Shown here: piece after piece, positions 1-13,126 of the stretch
Layout: every line of letters begins with the position of its first letter
How positions within the stretch are numbered: the first letter of the stretch is position 1
Source: Cymbidium sinense
Taxonomy: Eukaryota > Streptophyta > Magnoliopsida > Asparagales > Orchidaceae
NCBI GenBank assembly: GCA_021442155.1
Contig: CM038228.1
Span: forward strand, 83,592,114-83,656,113
Reading direction: 5' to 3'
DNA length: 64,000 bases
Translations under genes and position numbers: made by a program
The notes under the pieces: model-generated
Database searches by the model: none
What the model saw: the letters and a program-made list of their open reading frames with translations, nothing else
What the model was told of the DNA's origin: nothing

Positions 1-544
1 GTATTTATTTGTATATCTTGTGGGAGCATTATATTAAGATATGTACTAAAGTTAATTACTTATTTTATCATTGATATTAACTATTGAGAATAATTTCTTC
101 TAGACATGATAGCATACATAACAAATATAATAATTATTTAATTTTTTTATAATAGCTTGTTTATTTAGTTATGAATAAAAGCATGGTGTGTAAAAAGCAT
201 GTGTGTGGGTGCAAAACATATTATAAGAAGATAAATATATTATAAGAAAATATTACAAATTTAAGTTCATATTTTATCTTCGATTGAATGATAACTTGAT
301 TATTGAATGAAAAAAATGAGTTTCAAGTTATCCTATTATTATTGGACTCTAGGTGGATTCTAATCATAAATTCATCTTTTGGTCCCTTCTAATTTTCAAT
401 TCTCCTCTCTTTCTTTAATCCATTCTTTGATATCTATTTGTAATCTAATAGTTGTATTATAATAGATAGAAGGAGGGATCTATATTTATATCAATGTTTA
501 ATTTACTCATTTTAAAATATTTATCAAATTTTTATTTATTGATG

Positions 545-1560
545 ATTAGATATATTTAGAATCCATATATTTTGGATTGTAGAGAAACCAAAGGTAATTT
601 ATTTATTATAAAAAATGATATGATATACAATGAAAGTATCTTTGTTAGGTTGGATGTAAAGCTTATATAGATCTGGTATCCTCATTGAGATGATGATTGA
701 GTGACTAATGAGATGATCAAAAAAATAAATGTAGTAATTCAATAATAGGTATGATTAGGGAGGATGATGAGATTCGTAAGAAAGAATGATAAAATAGTGA
801 GATAGGATTTGATGTGGCCAAGAAGAGGTAATAATTCTTATGCATTTACACATCTAATACTTAAAATTAGATATTTATTTATCTAATTGTTGCATTTAAC
901 TTTTAAAATGAGTGATCGTGATATTTTTTAAGGAGATACATATCACAATTCTTATATATTTACATATCTAACACCTAAAGTTTGATATTTACTAATCTAA
1001 CATTTTACTATGCTTAAAAGGTGCATTTTACTTTGAAAAATGAGTGATGCATGTGATATTGAAGATTTGAATATTATATAAAAAATTAAAATTTAGAAGT
1101 TATATGTAAATACATTATATGTGTGATATGTATAAATCCTCTATTTTTTATATGATATTGAAGATTAGAGTGTTTATATAAAAAAATTGAAGTGTATATG
1201 TTATATATGTAAATACATAAGAATTGTGTGGTATGTATGTAATTTAGTTGAAAACTCATAGTAACCTTGTTAGGTTTTTTAAAAAAAAAAATTAATTAAC
1301 GTTATAGTAATAATTTTAAGAAAAAAATATGAATATTATTTTTGTTATTAAAAATTTTAGGCTGAACACCTTAATTTTGTTGTAAAATAATTATCTCGCA
1401 ATAATAATACAAAGGGCCAAAGGCCTTTTTATCTCGAACTTACGATAAAATAAATAAAAATCAAATATTTTATCATTTTTGTTCATAGAAAAGGTAATCG
1501 TTTTAATATTTTATTCAGTCAAATAAATTATCAAGGTTCTATAAAATCCATTTCTTTTGT
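545..1560. repeat. Dispersed direct repeat, copy 1
   Basis: This stretch matches 4485-6040 in the same orientation. Shared landmarks in order are a block around GATATGATATACAATGAAA, a block containing GGTATCCTC, a block ending GATAGGATTTGATGT, nested inverted-repeat sequence, TTTTAGGCTGAACACCTTA, and a final block AAATATTTTATCATTTTT with GTTCATAG. The copies differ by many substitutions and by an extra roughly 500 bases in copy 2, so the duplication is old. Nothing in it looks coding. Confidence 0.65.
935..1242. mobile_element. MITE-like inverted-repeat element, copy in repeat 1
   Basis: The left end reads CACAATTCTTATATATTTAC followed by ATATCTAACACC. The right end, read on the minus strand, gives CACACAATTCTTATGTATTT followed by ACATATATAAC. 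The interior is AT-rich and non-coding. A diverged second copy is at 4885-5185, and an element with very similar ends is at 11067-11278. Size, AT content and inverted ends fit a non-autonomous DNA transposon (MITE). I could not settle the target-site duplication or superfamily. Confidence 0.5.
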
Positions 1561-2994
1561 TACTAAAAGAATTATTCAAGATTTTTTTATCTATAATTAA
1601 CTTTTTTTTTAAAAGTGCCAAAATTAAATTAAGTGAACGATTGTATGTTGATTATATATAGAAATTATTCTTAAAAGTATATATAGAAGTGAAGTCAGTT
1701 TAGAATATACATATATTTAGATAAAATTATAGTAAAATTTCAAATGAAATTAGCATAAATTATATGTCTATGTCTTGATATTCTAAAAAAATTATTAACA
1801 GTATAAAAGGAATATTATATGATGCTTGGAGATGGTAAAAAATAAATAATTAATAAAAATTAAAAAGATATATATTTTACAAAAAGATTTATGAATTCAA
1901 GATTTTTTTGGTTAAAATATAATTTAAATATTTTTTTTTTAACATATTATTCAACCAAAAAATATTAAACAGATATCAATCAAAAAACAGATTAAAAAAT
2001 TAATAGAGTCATCTAAATCAAAAAATTTTGGGCCGGATATATATCTGATGAATTTTTGACACCGTTAAGAGCTTGAAAAAAAAAAATCATGTGCCAAATT
2101 TTATTCCAACTATTAAAAAAAATCCTAATTAAATATTTAATACCTTAAAGGCCATCACATGGAATTCTATCCATATAAATTGTATTATTAATCAAATCAT
2201 AACCCACAATAACATATGTAGCAGGCGAGTCCCAATAATGGTGTTCCCATCAGTTTTGTTTCAAACATAGCATTTCTAAAAAAAATAATGTCAACATTAG
2301 TATAAGTGTTGGTATTAATGCCTAACAATGATGACAAAACTGGTCCATTAATTTTTATTGTCAATACAGCATAATCATTTGTGAGCGCATATAAGATAAA
2401 CAAGGACCATACAATTTATAATTTTATACCTTGATTTAAAATTTAAAGAGGATTTACATATATACCACACAATTTTATGAACCTTCAAGATAACTATTTT
2501 AACAAAATATTATTGCAAAACAAAATAAACGTGCAATTTTTTTATAATATTGTTCTCTTTAATAATTTTCTTATAATACTAATAGAGAAATGCTTCTAAT
2601 AAAAAAAATTAAATTAAATTTCTATTTTTTATTGTAAAATATAAATATATGCAAATAGTAGGAGCTTCTAATAAGATGTCAAATGCAAACAAAGGATAAT
2701 TATATAAATCATTTTTTATATTTATTCTTTCATAATTCAGTTTATAATACTTAAATTTATAAGTGTTAAATGAATATTGTATGTAACTTTGAATTGTCTT
2801 TATATTATATATATGTTAAATATCTAATGTAATTATATTACTGTAACTAATTTTTTTTTGAGATGTTATTCTTCACATAGAATGCATATATATTTTTTTT
2901 TTATAAACTGTTAATAATGCAATATAATATATTGTTAAACAGGCAAATAATTTATTCATCTGTCTAAATAGACAGAAAACCCATAATATATTTG

Positions 2995-3215
2995 TTCTTA
3001 AAATTATGGTTATCTTCTTCTCTAAGCCTTTTTTTTTTTTTCAGAAAACTTTCACTTTATTTTTGAAGTTTTTTATATTCTATTTTAGATGTTTTTTATT
3101 TTGTAATATCATTATATGATATTTCGTCTTAATTTTTTTCCTATTACCATTTAATCTATTTTATATTCATTATTGCTATAATAATCATGTATTTGATAAA
3201 TTAGATAATAATCAT
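2995..3215. repeat. Dispersed repeat matching 15148-15370
   Basis: Other copy of the segment described at 15148-15370. Non-coding, T-rich, class unknown. Confidence 0.6.
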
Positions 3216-3469
3216 TATTAAACAGATTTAAAATCATACACATAATTTCATAATTTGAGACTCTAAATTAGATGTATCAATCTCATTAAATAATAACATT
3301 GTTATTTTCCGCCTCATTTATCTTTTGTTTTACCATTTTTTTTTTTTATATACAAAAAATAATGAATTGTATTTTGTAAATAAACGAAATAAAGCATTTA
3401 TATTCTGGTGCTTTCAATCTAATTTTTAAATTTACATTAAAATTACATAAATATATTTAAAACCATAAT

Positions 3470-3905
3470 ATTTATTATATAATATAATATACATATATAT
3501 ATTTAATATATATATATTTTATAAGATTATATATATTGTTACAAAGAAAATAAAATATATTATATCATATATATTTTACATATAATAATAATAAATAATA
3601 TTTTTTTTAAAATATTAATATGCATATTATTTATATTATTATTATATTTAATCATATATTATTAATATTTAGCATATTATTAGAAAACTTCTATTTTATA
3701 CATTTTAATTTATATTAATACAATATAATATTTTTTATAAATATTATTATTATGCATATTAAATAATGCATAATATATAATATATTTTCAGCCATAATAA
3801 TTCATAATTTTTATTATTATATATCTAAATTTATATATTTATATTATATAATACATTTTTAATATTATTATATATATATATATATAATATATTTTAGAAT
3901 TTTAT
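3470..3905. repeat. TA-rich low-complexity stretch
   Basis: Almost only A and T, with many short runs of alternating TA and ATT. No longer unit is visible and there is no coding potential. Confidence 0.7.
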
Positions 3906-4484
3906 AAAAACAAAAAATATAAGTTCTTCACATATGGAGAAAATTTTATAATAAAAAATTATAATGTATAATTATGTTTCAACTTTCAAGTTACAATTTA
4001 CAACTGTTTGCATTAATAAAAAATACATTATAAATTACAACTTACAAGTTCAAAATAGTGTAAAATAAACATTGATTTTGATTCCTCTTTTATCAATATT
4101 TTAACATATGAAAACTCATTAACAAATAAATTACATTTATCTAAGAATAATTATGCTATTTTTTATAGAAAAGAAATGATAGATAAATAAGTATAATGTA
4201 AGAGATTATATTTTTTTATTCAAAATTTGAGATAATTGGTGGATAAATGAAATAAAATATTAAAAGATAGATATATAAGTCTATTATTAAAAAAAATCAC
4301 AAATTATAACATAAAAGAAAGATAGAAGAACAAAGTTAATTCGCTTTTTTTAGGCTCTAAACCTTTTTTTTAGTTAAACTTCGAAAAACAGAAATTTTAA
4401 ACAGAAAAAACACATAATCAAATAGTCATGATCAATGCCAATGATACTAGATAGAGGCAACAAATGAAAAAACTCATTCTCATA

Positions 4485-6040
4485 TTTTGTATTGAATTAC
4501 AAATGTATATAAAACTAAAGGTAATGTTTATTATATAAAATTGTTAAATGTAAAATGATATTGATATACAATGAAAAAATTTTTTGTTAGTTTTATGTAA
4601 AGCTAATGCTATAGATCTTTGGTATCCTCTTATTAGAAATGATGATTGAAAAACAATGATGATACAAATGTGGGTCTGATCATTCAATAATACAAATTAA
4701 GGATGATGATTTCAATGAGAATGACAAAAAAACAAAGTGAGATAGGATTTGATGTTGGCCAAGATAAGAGATGATCAATTATGTTTACATCTAACACTTA
4801 AAATTAGATAGATTTATCTAATAGTTTTTATGGTTAAAAAGTTGCATTATTTTTAAAAAAAATGAGTGATTATGATATTTTAGAGATTTATATATAAGAA
4901 TTCTTATATATTTATATCTAATAAAGTTTGATATTCACTAATCTAACACTTTACTATGTAAAAAGTTGCATTTTACTTTGAAAAGTGATGATGGATATTT
5001 TTGATGTAATATTAAATATTTGAATATTATATACAAAATTAAAATTTAGATGTTATTTGTGTAAATACATAACAATTGTGTGGTATGTATGTAAATTCTG
5101 TTTTTTATATATGATATTGAAGATTAGTGTATTATATATAAAAAAATTAAAATATATATATAAATATAAGAATTATGTGTGGCAATTTTTTTTTTAGTTG
5201 CATCTAATAGTAACGGTTTTTTTTTAAAAAATTTTTTAATGTTATAGTAATAATTTTAAGAAAAATATGAATATTATTTGTTATTAAAAATTTTAGGCTG
5301 AACACCTTATTTTTAAAATATTATCTTAATAATACAAATTGCCAAAGACCTTAGTCAAATATATTATTTTTGATATGACATTCAAAATTCTATCAAAACA
5401 TGCTAAAAAAGTGATTTAAGATGAATGATAAAGATTAAACATTTAAAACTTAAATATAAATTAAATCTAATTTAAATATGATTTATAAAAGGCATTTCAC
5501 AAAATCTAAAAGAGATTTAGATCATATCCAAATAAATACATCAATGATAATGTATCTAAATTTGATTTTCATATATTTAAGAACTCTTAAATTATAAATT
5601 ATATATGAGAGGAGACTTAAGTGAAGAAATATGAAGATATTATATAGATAATAATTAAAAGAATTTGTAAATACATAAATCATTATGTTTTTTTGTAAGT
5701 TTTTTGTTTGAATTGTATTTTATTTAAAAAAAATTAACAAATAATATTATATGTATATATATGTAATTTTTAATCTTAGTAATGTTATTAAGATTTTTTG
5801 AATATTAATATGAATATTTTATTTTGATTTTTTTTTTGTTGTTTAAAATTAATTGATTCTTAAATAATAATAATAACAAAGGGCCAACTTTCACTCAGAC
5901 GTCTTCTCGATATTATTTTTATCACGGACTTATGATAAAATAAATAAAAAATCAAATATTTTATCATTTTTTGTTCATAGAAAAAGGTAATCGTTTGCAT
6001 ATTTTATTCACAGTCGAATAAATTATCATGATGAAAACTG
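4485..6040. repeat. Dispersed direct repeat, copy 2
   Basis: Partner of 545-1560, same orientation and same order of landmarks. About 500 bases (roughly 5345-5860) are present here but not in copy 1, between the TTTTAGGCTGAACACCTTA block and the GTTCATAG block. This is either an insertion here or a deletion in copy 1. Confidence 0.6.
4885..5185. mobile_element. MITE-like inverted-repeat element, copy in repeat 2
   Basis: Diverged counterpart of 935-1242 at the same place in the second direct repeat, so it was probably there before that duplication. Both inverted ends are recognisable (AATTCTTATATATTTAT at the left, AAGAATTATGTGTGG at the right). An internal segment GTAAATACATAACAATTGTG near 5063 looks like another copy of the right end, which suggests nested insertion. 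Confidence 0.45.
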
Positions 6041-6385
6041 GAGAGGGAAACACACCTAACTGCCCTTTTCATAATCGCTTTGTTTCAAACCCTCCGAAGA
6101 AATAAGTAAGTTATGAGAATAAAAGTAAAAGGAAGTTATAATTATTTCTAAATATTTATCTTTTTAATACTTTATATATAAATATATATCTGTTCCTCTC
6201 TAAAATTTTGAGATTATTTTCATCCATAAAAAAATTTATATTATACCCGGTCTAAAATTTTTGGATTTATTTAATAAGATTATTAAATAAAGTTTTATTT
6301 TTTATTTATATTTTATATTCAAAATAAATAATTTTAATATTTTATATTTCTCAAAACATCAAGTTAAATTTATTTATATAATAAA

Positions 6386-6412
6386 CAATAATAATAATAA
6401 TAATAATAATAA
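6386..6412. repeat. (AAT)n microsatellite
   Basis: About nine uninterrupted AAT/ATA units in otherwise AT-rich DNA. Confidence 0.85.
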
Positions 6413-6813
6413 ATAGGATATTAGAAGCATATTATTATTAAAATGAGAAAGATATAAATCTAATTCTTTATTATAAATATAATGATTTTATTCAAATAAT
6501 TTTATATTAATAGATTTAAAGAGTGTGAATAATTTTTATATTTAGAAGATATTAAAATATTTGTTTACAAAATAATCATAAATAAAAATTTTATCTTATA
6601 TTTTTTAAATTATTAATTCTAGCATTGAATAATTGTTATGAATATCTTGCTATGAATAGTGTTAAAAGAGATTTTTTTTTTGCTATGAATATCTTAAAAA
6701 TAATAATATAAAATTAGAGATTAATGGATAAATGGTTTTTCACTGTTATTAAGAAAGATATATTAAATAAAAAAAATTAATTATTTTGTCTTCAAAATAT
6801 CAACAATAGAGTC

Positions 6814-6907
6814 ATCAATTATAATTTTTTTAATCATATCTATTTTATCTTTTTCTTATATATAAGAAAAAGATAAAATAGACATGAATAAAAAACTTAT
6901 AATTAAA
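6814..6907. repeat. Long hairpin with a perfect 44-base palindromic core
   Basis: Positions 6839-6860 are the exact reverse complement of 6861-6882, with no loop (centre TTCTTATA / TATAAGAA). Pairing continues outward with a few mismatches to about 6814 and 6907, giving a stem of some 45 base pairs. It begins about 50 bases beyond the stop codon of the GA2ox locus, on that gene's 3' side. It could be the collapsed ends of a small inverted-repeat transposon or a 3'-flank hairpin. Confidence 0.8.
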
Positions 6908-6953
6908 ATTTTAGACAGACTAATTTCTCCTCTCTTGTTGTCATGGCTCTAGA

Positions 6954-8947
<1,994 letters not shown>

Positions 8948-9036
8948 GGTGATGAGAGTGGCAGAGGAAGAACAAGCTGAGAGGGATGAAAGTTTGCAGG
9001 AGATTAGCATCGAAAGAAAAAGAGTAGCGATGACCT

Positions 9037-9045
9037 CTATATAGG
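9037..9045 (-). promoter_or_regulatory. TATA box of the GA2ox locus
   Basis: The minus strand reads CCTATATAG about 90 bases upstream of the exon 1 ATG. That would place transcription start roughly 60 bases before the start codon, followed by a pyrimidine-rich leader. Position and sequence are typical for a plant TATA promoter. Function is inferred, and the gene downstream is broken. Confidence 0.55.
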
Positions 9046-9099
9046 CACGAGGGGAAGAAGCCCGCTCTTTCAACAGATGAAGAGACTGGCGTAGGGGTT

Positions 9100-10132
9100 C
9101 CTTAGGCGGCTAATGGCTGGAAAACGTGTTTTAACTTTTAAGAAAATGATATTTTATTTTTATTTATTATTATTTTAAAATTTTGAGGAAGTTTATCAAA
9201 TTTAAAATCAATATTATTTCTAATAATTCCATTAAATTTACACAAAATGATGAAAGAAAAAAATTTAGTCAGATGAGGATGAATCTGAAAGTAATAAATT
9301 ATGCTTATAGATGAGTAAAATATATAGATAATTAATATCATAGATATCTCAAAATAGATTCAATAATTTAGAGATTCATTATGATCAAAATTTTTGTTAG
9401 AATATGCTGACTTAATTTGCTTTGAGAATCAGGTTCCTATTTATCCTTCTCTAATATGTTACCTTGAAAAAGAAACTCCTAGCTCTCTAAAATCAATAAT
9501 ATGGACAAGTTTGAAGACTACTTAACAAGCTTCAAACTCTTTTTAATCATATAATTTAAGACTTCAAGATACACATTGACTCCAAATTTATAATTTCTCA
9601 AGTCAAATGAGATTTTACTGATCACAACCAATAGTTGATGTTGTATCCCAACTTAATAAAGTCATTTCTCTATCATATTAAGGCATATCAAATTGTTCAC
9701 ATAGCTCATTACTATAACAACAAGATCTTTTTCGCAGAAAGTGCATTGATGAGATACATTTTTCAAGTATCTAAGATATGTGGTTAATATAATCGCTAGA
9801 TGAAGCAAAGAAGCACTCATGGATAGTCCATATCCTCATCTTCCCACATGATCCCACACTACACAAAGGTCCTATTGATGTCACTCACATTTGATGATAG
9901 CATCTAAACTTTAATTTCATTAAAGATGAGCTATATAATTAGGGTAGAAAATGACTTGAGCATTTAATAAGATACTTTTAATTAGTGCTCATTTATGATC
10001 AATTAATTAATGGAATAAGTTAGAACACATTGATAAATACTTAGTTATTAAATGAACAAGATTAAATAACTCCTTGCTTGATTAGTTTATGATCATGAAC
10101 ATTATTATTTAAAACTAATAAATAAGTTCTAT
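9100..10132. other. Intergenic DNA upstream of GA2ox
   Basis: AT-rich single-copy-looking DNA. No frame with family features and no clear repeat structure on either strand. It would contain any distal promoter of the GA2ox locus. Confidence 0.5.
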
Positions 10133-10221
10133 AAACACTATTATTTAATATTCAAGAACAAGCTTGCAAATAAGTTCGTATAGAATCTCATTTAGATTTA
10201 TATAAATTAAATCATTAATTG

Positions 10222-10224
<3 letters not shown>

Positions 10225-10306
<82 letters not shown>
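10225..10306. repeat. (TA)n microsatellite
   Basis: About 41 uninterrupted TA units. The corresponding place in unit 2 (about 11865-11875) has only a few, so the array expanded after the duplication or contracted in unit 2. Confidence 0.95.
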
Positions 10307-10308
<2 letters not shown>

Positions 10309-11066
10309 ATTTTAACTAATTTATTTATAATATTAAATTAGTTAAAATAATACCTTTTAATTATATTTTAAACTAAAGCTTCTATACACTTAAGGCTCGT
10401 TTGGTAAAAAAAAAATGTAGCTCAACAAAATTGCTCATTAATCTACTTAATAAAATTCATTTGGTTTAAAAAATAAAGAACTTGATAATAATCCTCATTA
10501 ATTTGCTTGATAAGGCATGTTTGGTTAGAAAACAATTAACTTACTACTCATTAATTTGCTTGATAAAACTCATTTTACTATGATAAATGAGCTACTCGAT
10601 ATTGGTTTGATAATCCTAATATGAACTAAATATAAATTGAGCTCAAATCAAGCTGAAATAATTAGAATGTTAAATGAATGGACATGAATATATAAAAGCT
10701 TAATTGAGTTCAACTCAAAACTCAAATTTTTAAACAAACTCATGCTTGAAAACATTTCCTCAACTTGGCTTGGTTTTATAGCCTATATATAATTAAGTAT
10801 TTATTAGCTAATATGTAAGTGCTTCCCATCATCCAAAGTTATAGTATGATGTGGGAATTTAGTTAGGATCATAAATTGAAACTTTTAAAATCTTAAGATA
10901 GAATAATAAAAAAAGAAATGTCATATATATCATATGATAGCATAGTAGGTATCCCCTACACTATAATCTCAATTGTGTCCAACCAAAAAGTCTCATTACT
11001 CTATAGTCTCTTATTTTTTAATAGTCAGATTGTGGGCACTTTTCTCATGGACATTAAGCAATAAAA

Positions 11067-11278
11067 GGGGATTTACATACATATGCAATTCTTATGAATT
11101 TACATATTTCACACCTAAACTTTAATTTACTTAAATAGCACCTAAATCTTTATTATTACATCAAAATACCACCATTGTTACTTTTCAAGTGAAATGCATT
11201 TTTTTGAGCATAGGAAAGTGCTAGTTTTGTAAATATTCAAGTTTGAGTGTGAAATATGTAAATGCAGAAGAATTGTGA
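11067..11278. mobile_element. MITE-like insertion with an empty site in the sister repeat
   Basis: About 210 bases present in tandem unit 1 and absent from the equivalent point of unit 2. The left end reads GCAATTCTTATGAATTTAC then ATATTTCACACCTAAACTT. The right end on the minus strand reads CACAATTCTTCTGCATTTAC then ATATTTCACACTCAAACTT. Flanks AGCAATAAAA and AAGCATAAAA resemble a 9-10 base target duplication, which would fit a Mutator-like element, but poly-A blurs this. There is no coding capacity. The ends match the family at 935-1242. Confidence 0.72.
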
Positions 11279-11774
11279 AAGCATAAAAAAAAAAAAAAAA
11301 CATCATCTTTGATATTAACAAACGTCACTAAGTGGGTGGAGATTGAGCGATTCACTAAAATGGTAAGTTCATAACAAATGGTTTGTCTAGAACATTATAT
11401 ATATGTTTGGCTTCTCTGACAAGAATATTTCACATAATGAGATTTAATTCATTGGAAAAAGCTTTATTTCCTACTTCTAAGACTTTCATATCTAGTTGAT
11501 TCATATGATCATCACTCAACCTTTTATGAATGTAAAAATTGATGCTACCAACTAATCCATTTTTAAAGAATCAAATATATGCCTCAAAAAATAAGGCTTG
11601 GTTGCAATCCCAATATACCTTAGGCTTACCACATCACATCATGATGAGACACCCTATGATGCACAAATATTTTATCAAAAAGAGAAATACATTCTTTAAC
11701 ATGTATGAGACATATATCAAACATACATGTCAAATTTTTTTCAAAATAATGGACATATGTTCAACATGCATGTT

Positions 11775-13126
11775 AAACACTATTATTTAATATTCATGAA
11801 CAAGCTTGAATAAGTTCGTAAGGAATCTCATTGAAATTGATATAAATTAAACCATTTATTCATAAATATATATTGATTTTAACTAATTTATTTATAATAT
11901 TAAATTAATTAAAATAAGATTATTTTAATTATATTTTAAACTAAAGCTTCTAAATACTTAAGGCTCATTTGGTAAAAAAAAATAAGTAGCTCAACAAAAT
12001 TGCTCATTAATCTACTTAATAAGATTCATTTGGTTTAAAAATAAAGAACTTGATAATACTACTCATTAATTTGCTTGATAAGGCATGTTTGGTTAGAAAA
12101 TAATTAACTTACTACTCATTAATTTGCTCGATAAAGTTCATTTTAATAGGATAAATGAGCTACTCGATATTGGTCTGATAATCCTAATATGAACTAAATA
12201 TAAATAGAGCTCAAGTCAAGCTCAAACAATTAGAATGGTAAAAGAATCAAGCATGAACATGAATATAAAAGCTTAATTGAGTTCAGCTCGAGCTTGAGCT
12301 CAAATTTTATAAACAAGCTCATGCTTGAAAACATTCTTGCTCAACTTGGCTTGGTTCATCTGTAGCCCTATATATAATTAAGTATTTATTAGCTAATATG
12401 TTAAGTGCTTCCCATCATCCAAAGTTAACAGTATGATGTGGGAATTTAGTTAGGATTGCTTTTAAAAGCTTAAGATAAGAATTTGACTAGCTCATAATAA
12501 AACAAAACGTCATATATATCATATGACAGCATAGTTGATATCCCTTACACTATAATCTCAATTGTGTCCAACCAATAAAAGTCTCATTACTCTATAGTCT
12601 TTTATCTTTATAATTGTGGACACTCTTTCTCATGGACATTAAGCAATAAAAAAACATCATCTTTGATATTAACAAACTTCACTAAGTGGGTGGAGATTGA
12701 GGTTCACTAAAATGGTAAGTTCATAACAAATGATTTGTCTAGAACATTATATGTATTTTTGGCCTCTGTGGTAAGAATATTGCACATAATGAGATTTAAT
12801 TCATTGGAAAAAGCTTTATTTCCTACTTCCAAGACTTTTATATCTAGTTGATTCATATAATCATCGCTCAACCTTTTATGAATGTAAAAATTTATGCTAC
12901 CAACTAATCCATTTTTAAAGAATCAACTATATGCCTCAAAAAATAAGGCTTGGTTGCAATCCCAATATACCTTAGGCTTACCACATCACATCATGATGAG
13001 ACACCCTATGATGCACAAATATTTTATCAAAAAAAGATACATTCTCTAACATGTATGAGACATATATCTAGCATACCTATAGCATGTCAAATTTTTTTCA
13101 AAATAATGGACATATGTTCAACATGC
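11775..13126. repeat. Tandem duplication, unit 2
   Basis: Head-to-tail partner of 10133-11774, ending GGACATATGTTCAACATGC like unit 1. It lacks the long TA run and the MITE-like insertion, so it preserves the empty site (GCAATAAAAAAACATCATC near 12640). Divergence is a few percent plus small indels. Confidence 0.85.

Larger units (their letters stand above)
1..6813. other. AT-rich intergenic DNA made of old repeat debris
   Basis: No reading frame of recognisable protein similarity is visible on either strand. The sequence is dominated by A/T runs. The only structure seen is a dispersed direct repeat (545-1560 with 4485-6040), MITE-like inverted repeats inside it, a TA-rich low-complexity stretch near 3470-3905, and a segment at 2995-3215 that recurs at 15148-15370. 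The short frame at 2197-2403 (minus) has no family features and AT-biased composition. Confidence 0.7.
10133..11774. repeat. Tandem duplication, unit 1
   Basis: Begins AAACACTATTATTTAATATT and is followed directly by unit 2 beginning with the same bases. Many blocks correspond in order, for example TTGATTTTAACTAATTTATT, TTAGTTAGGAT, CATCATCTTTGATATTAAC and ACCACATCACATCATGATG. Unit 1 is about 290 bases longer, mostly because of a (TA)n run at 10225-10306 and a MITE-like insertion at 11067-11278. The short plus-strand frame at 11539-11790 lies in the repeat and is disrupted in unit 2, so I do not call it a gene. Confidence 0.85.
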
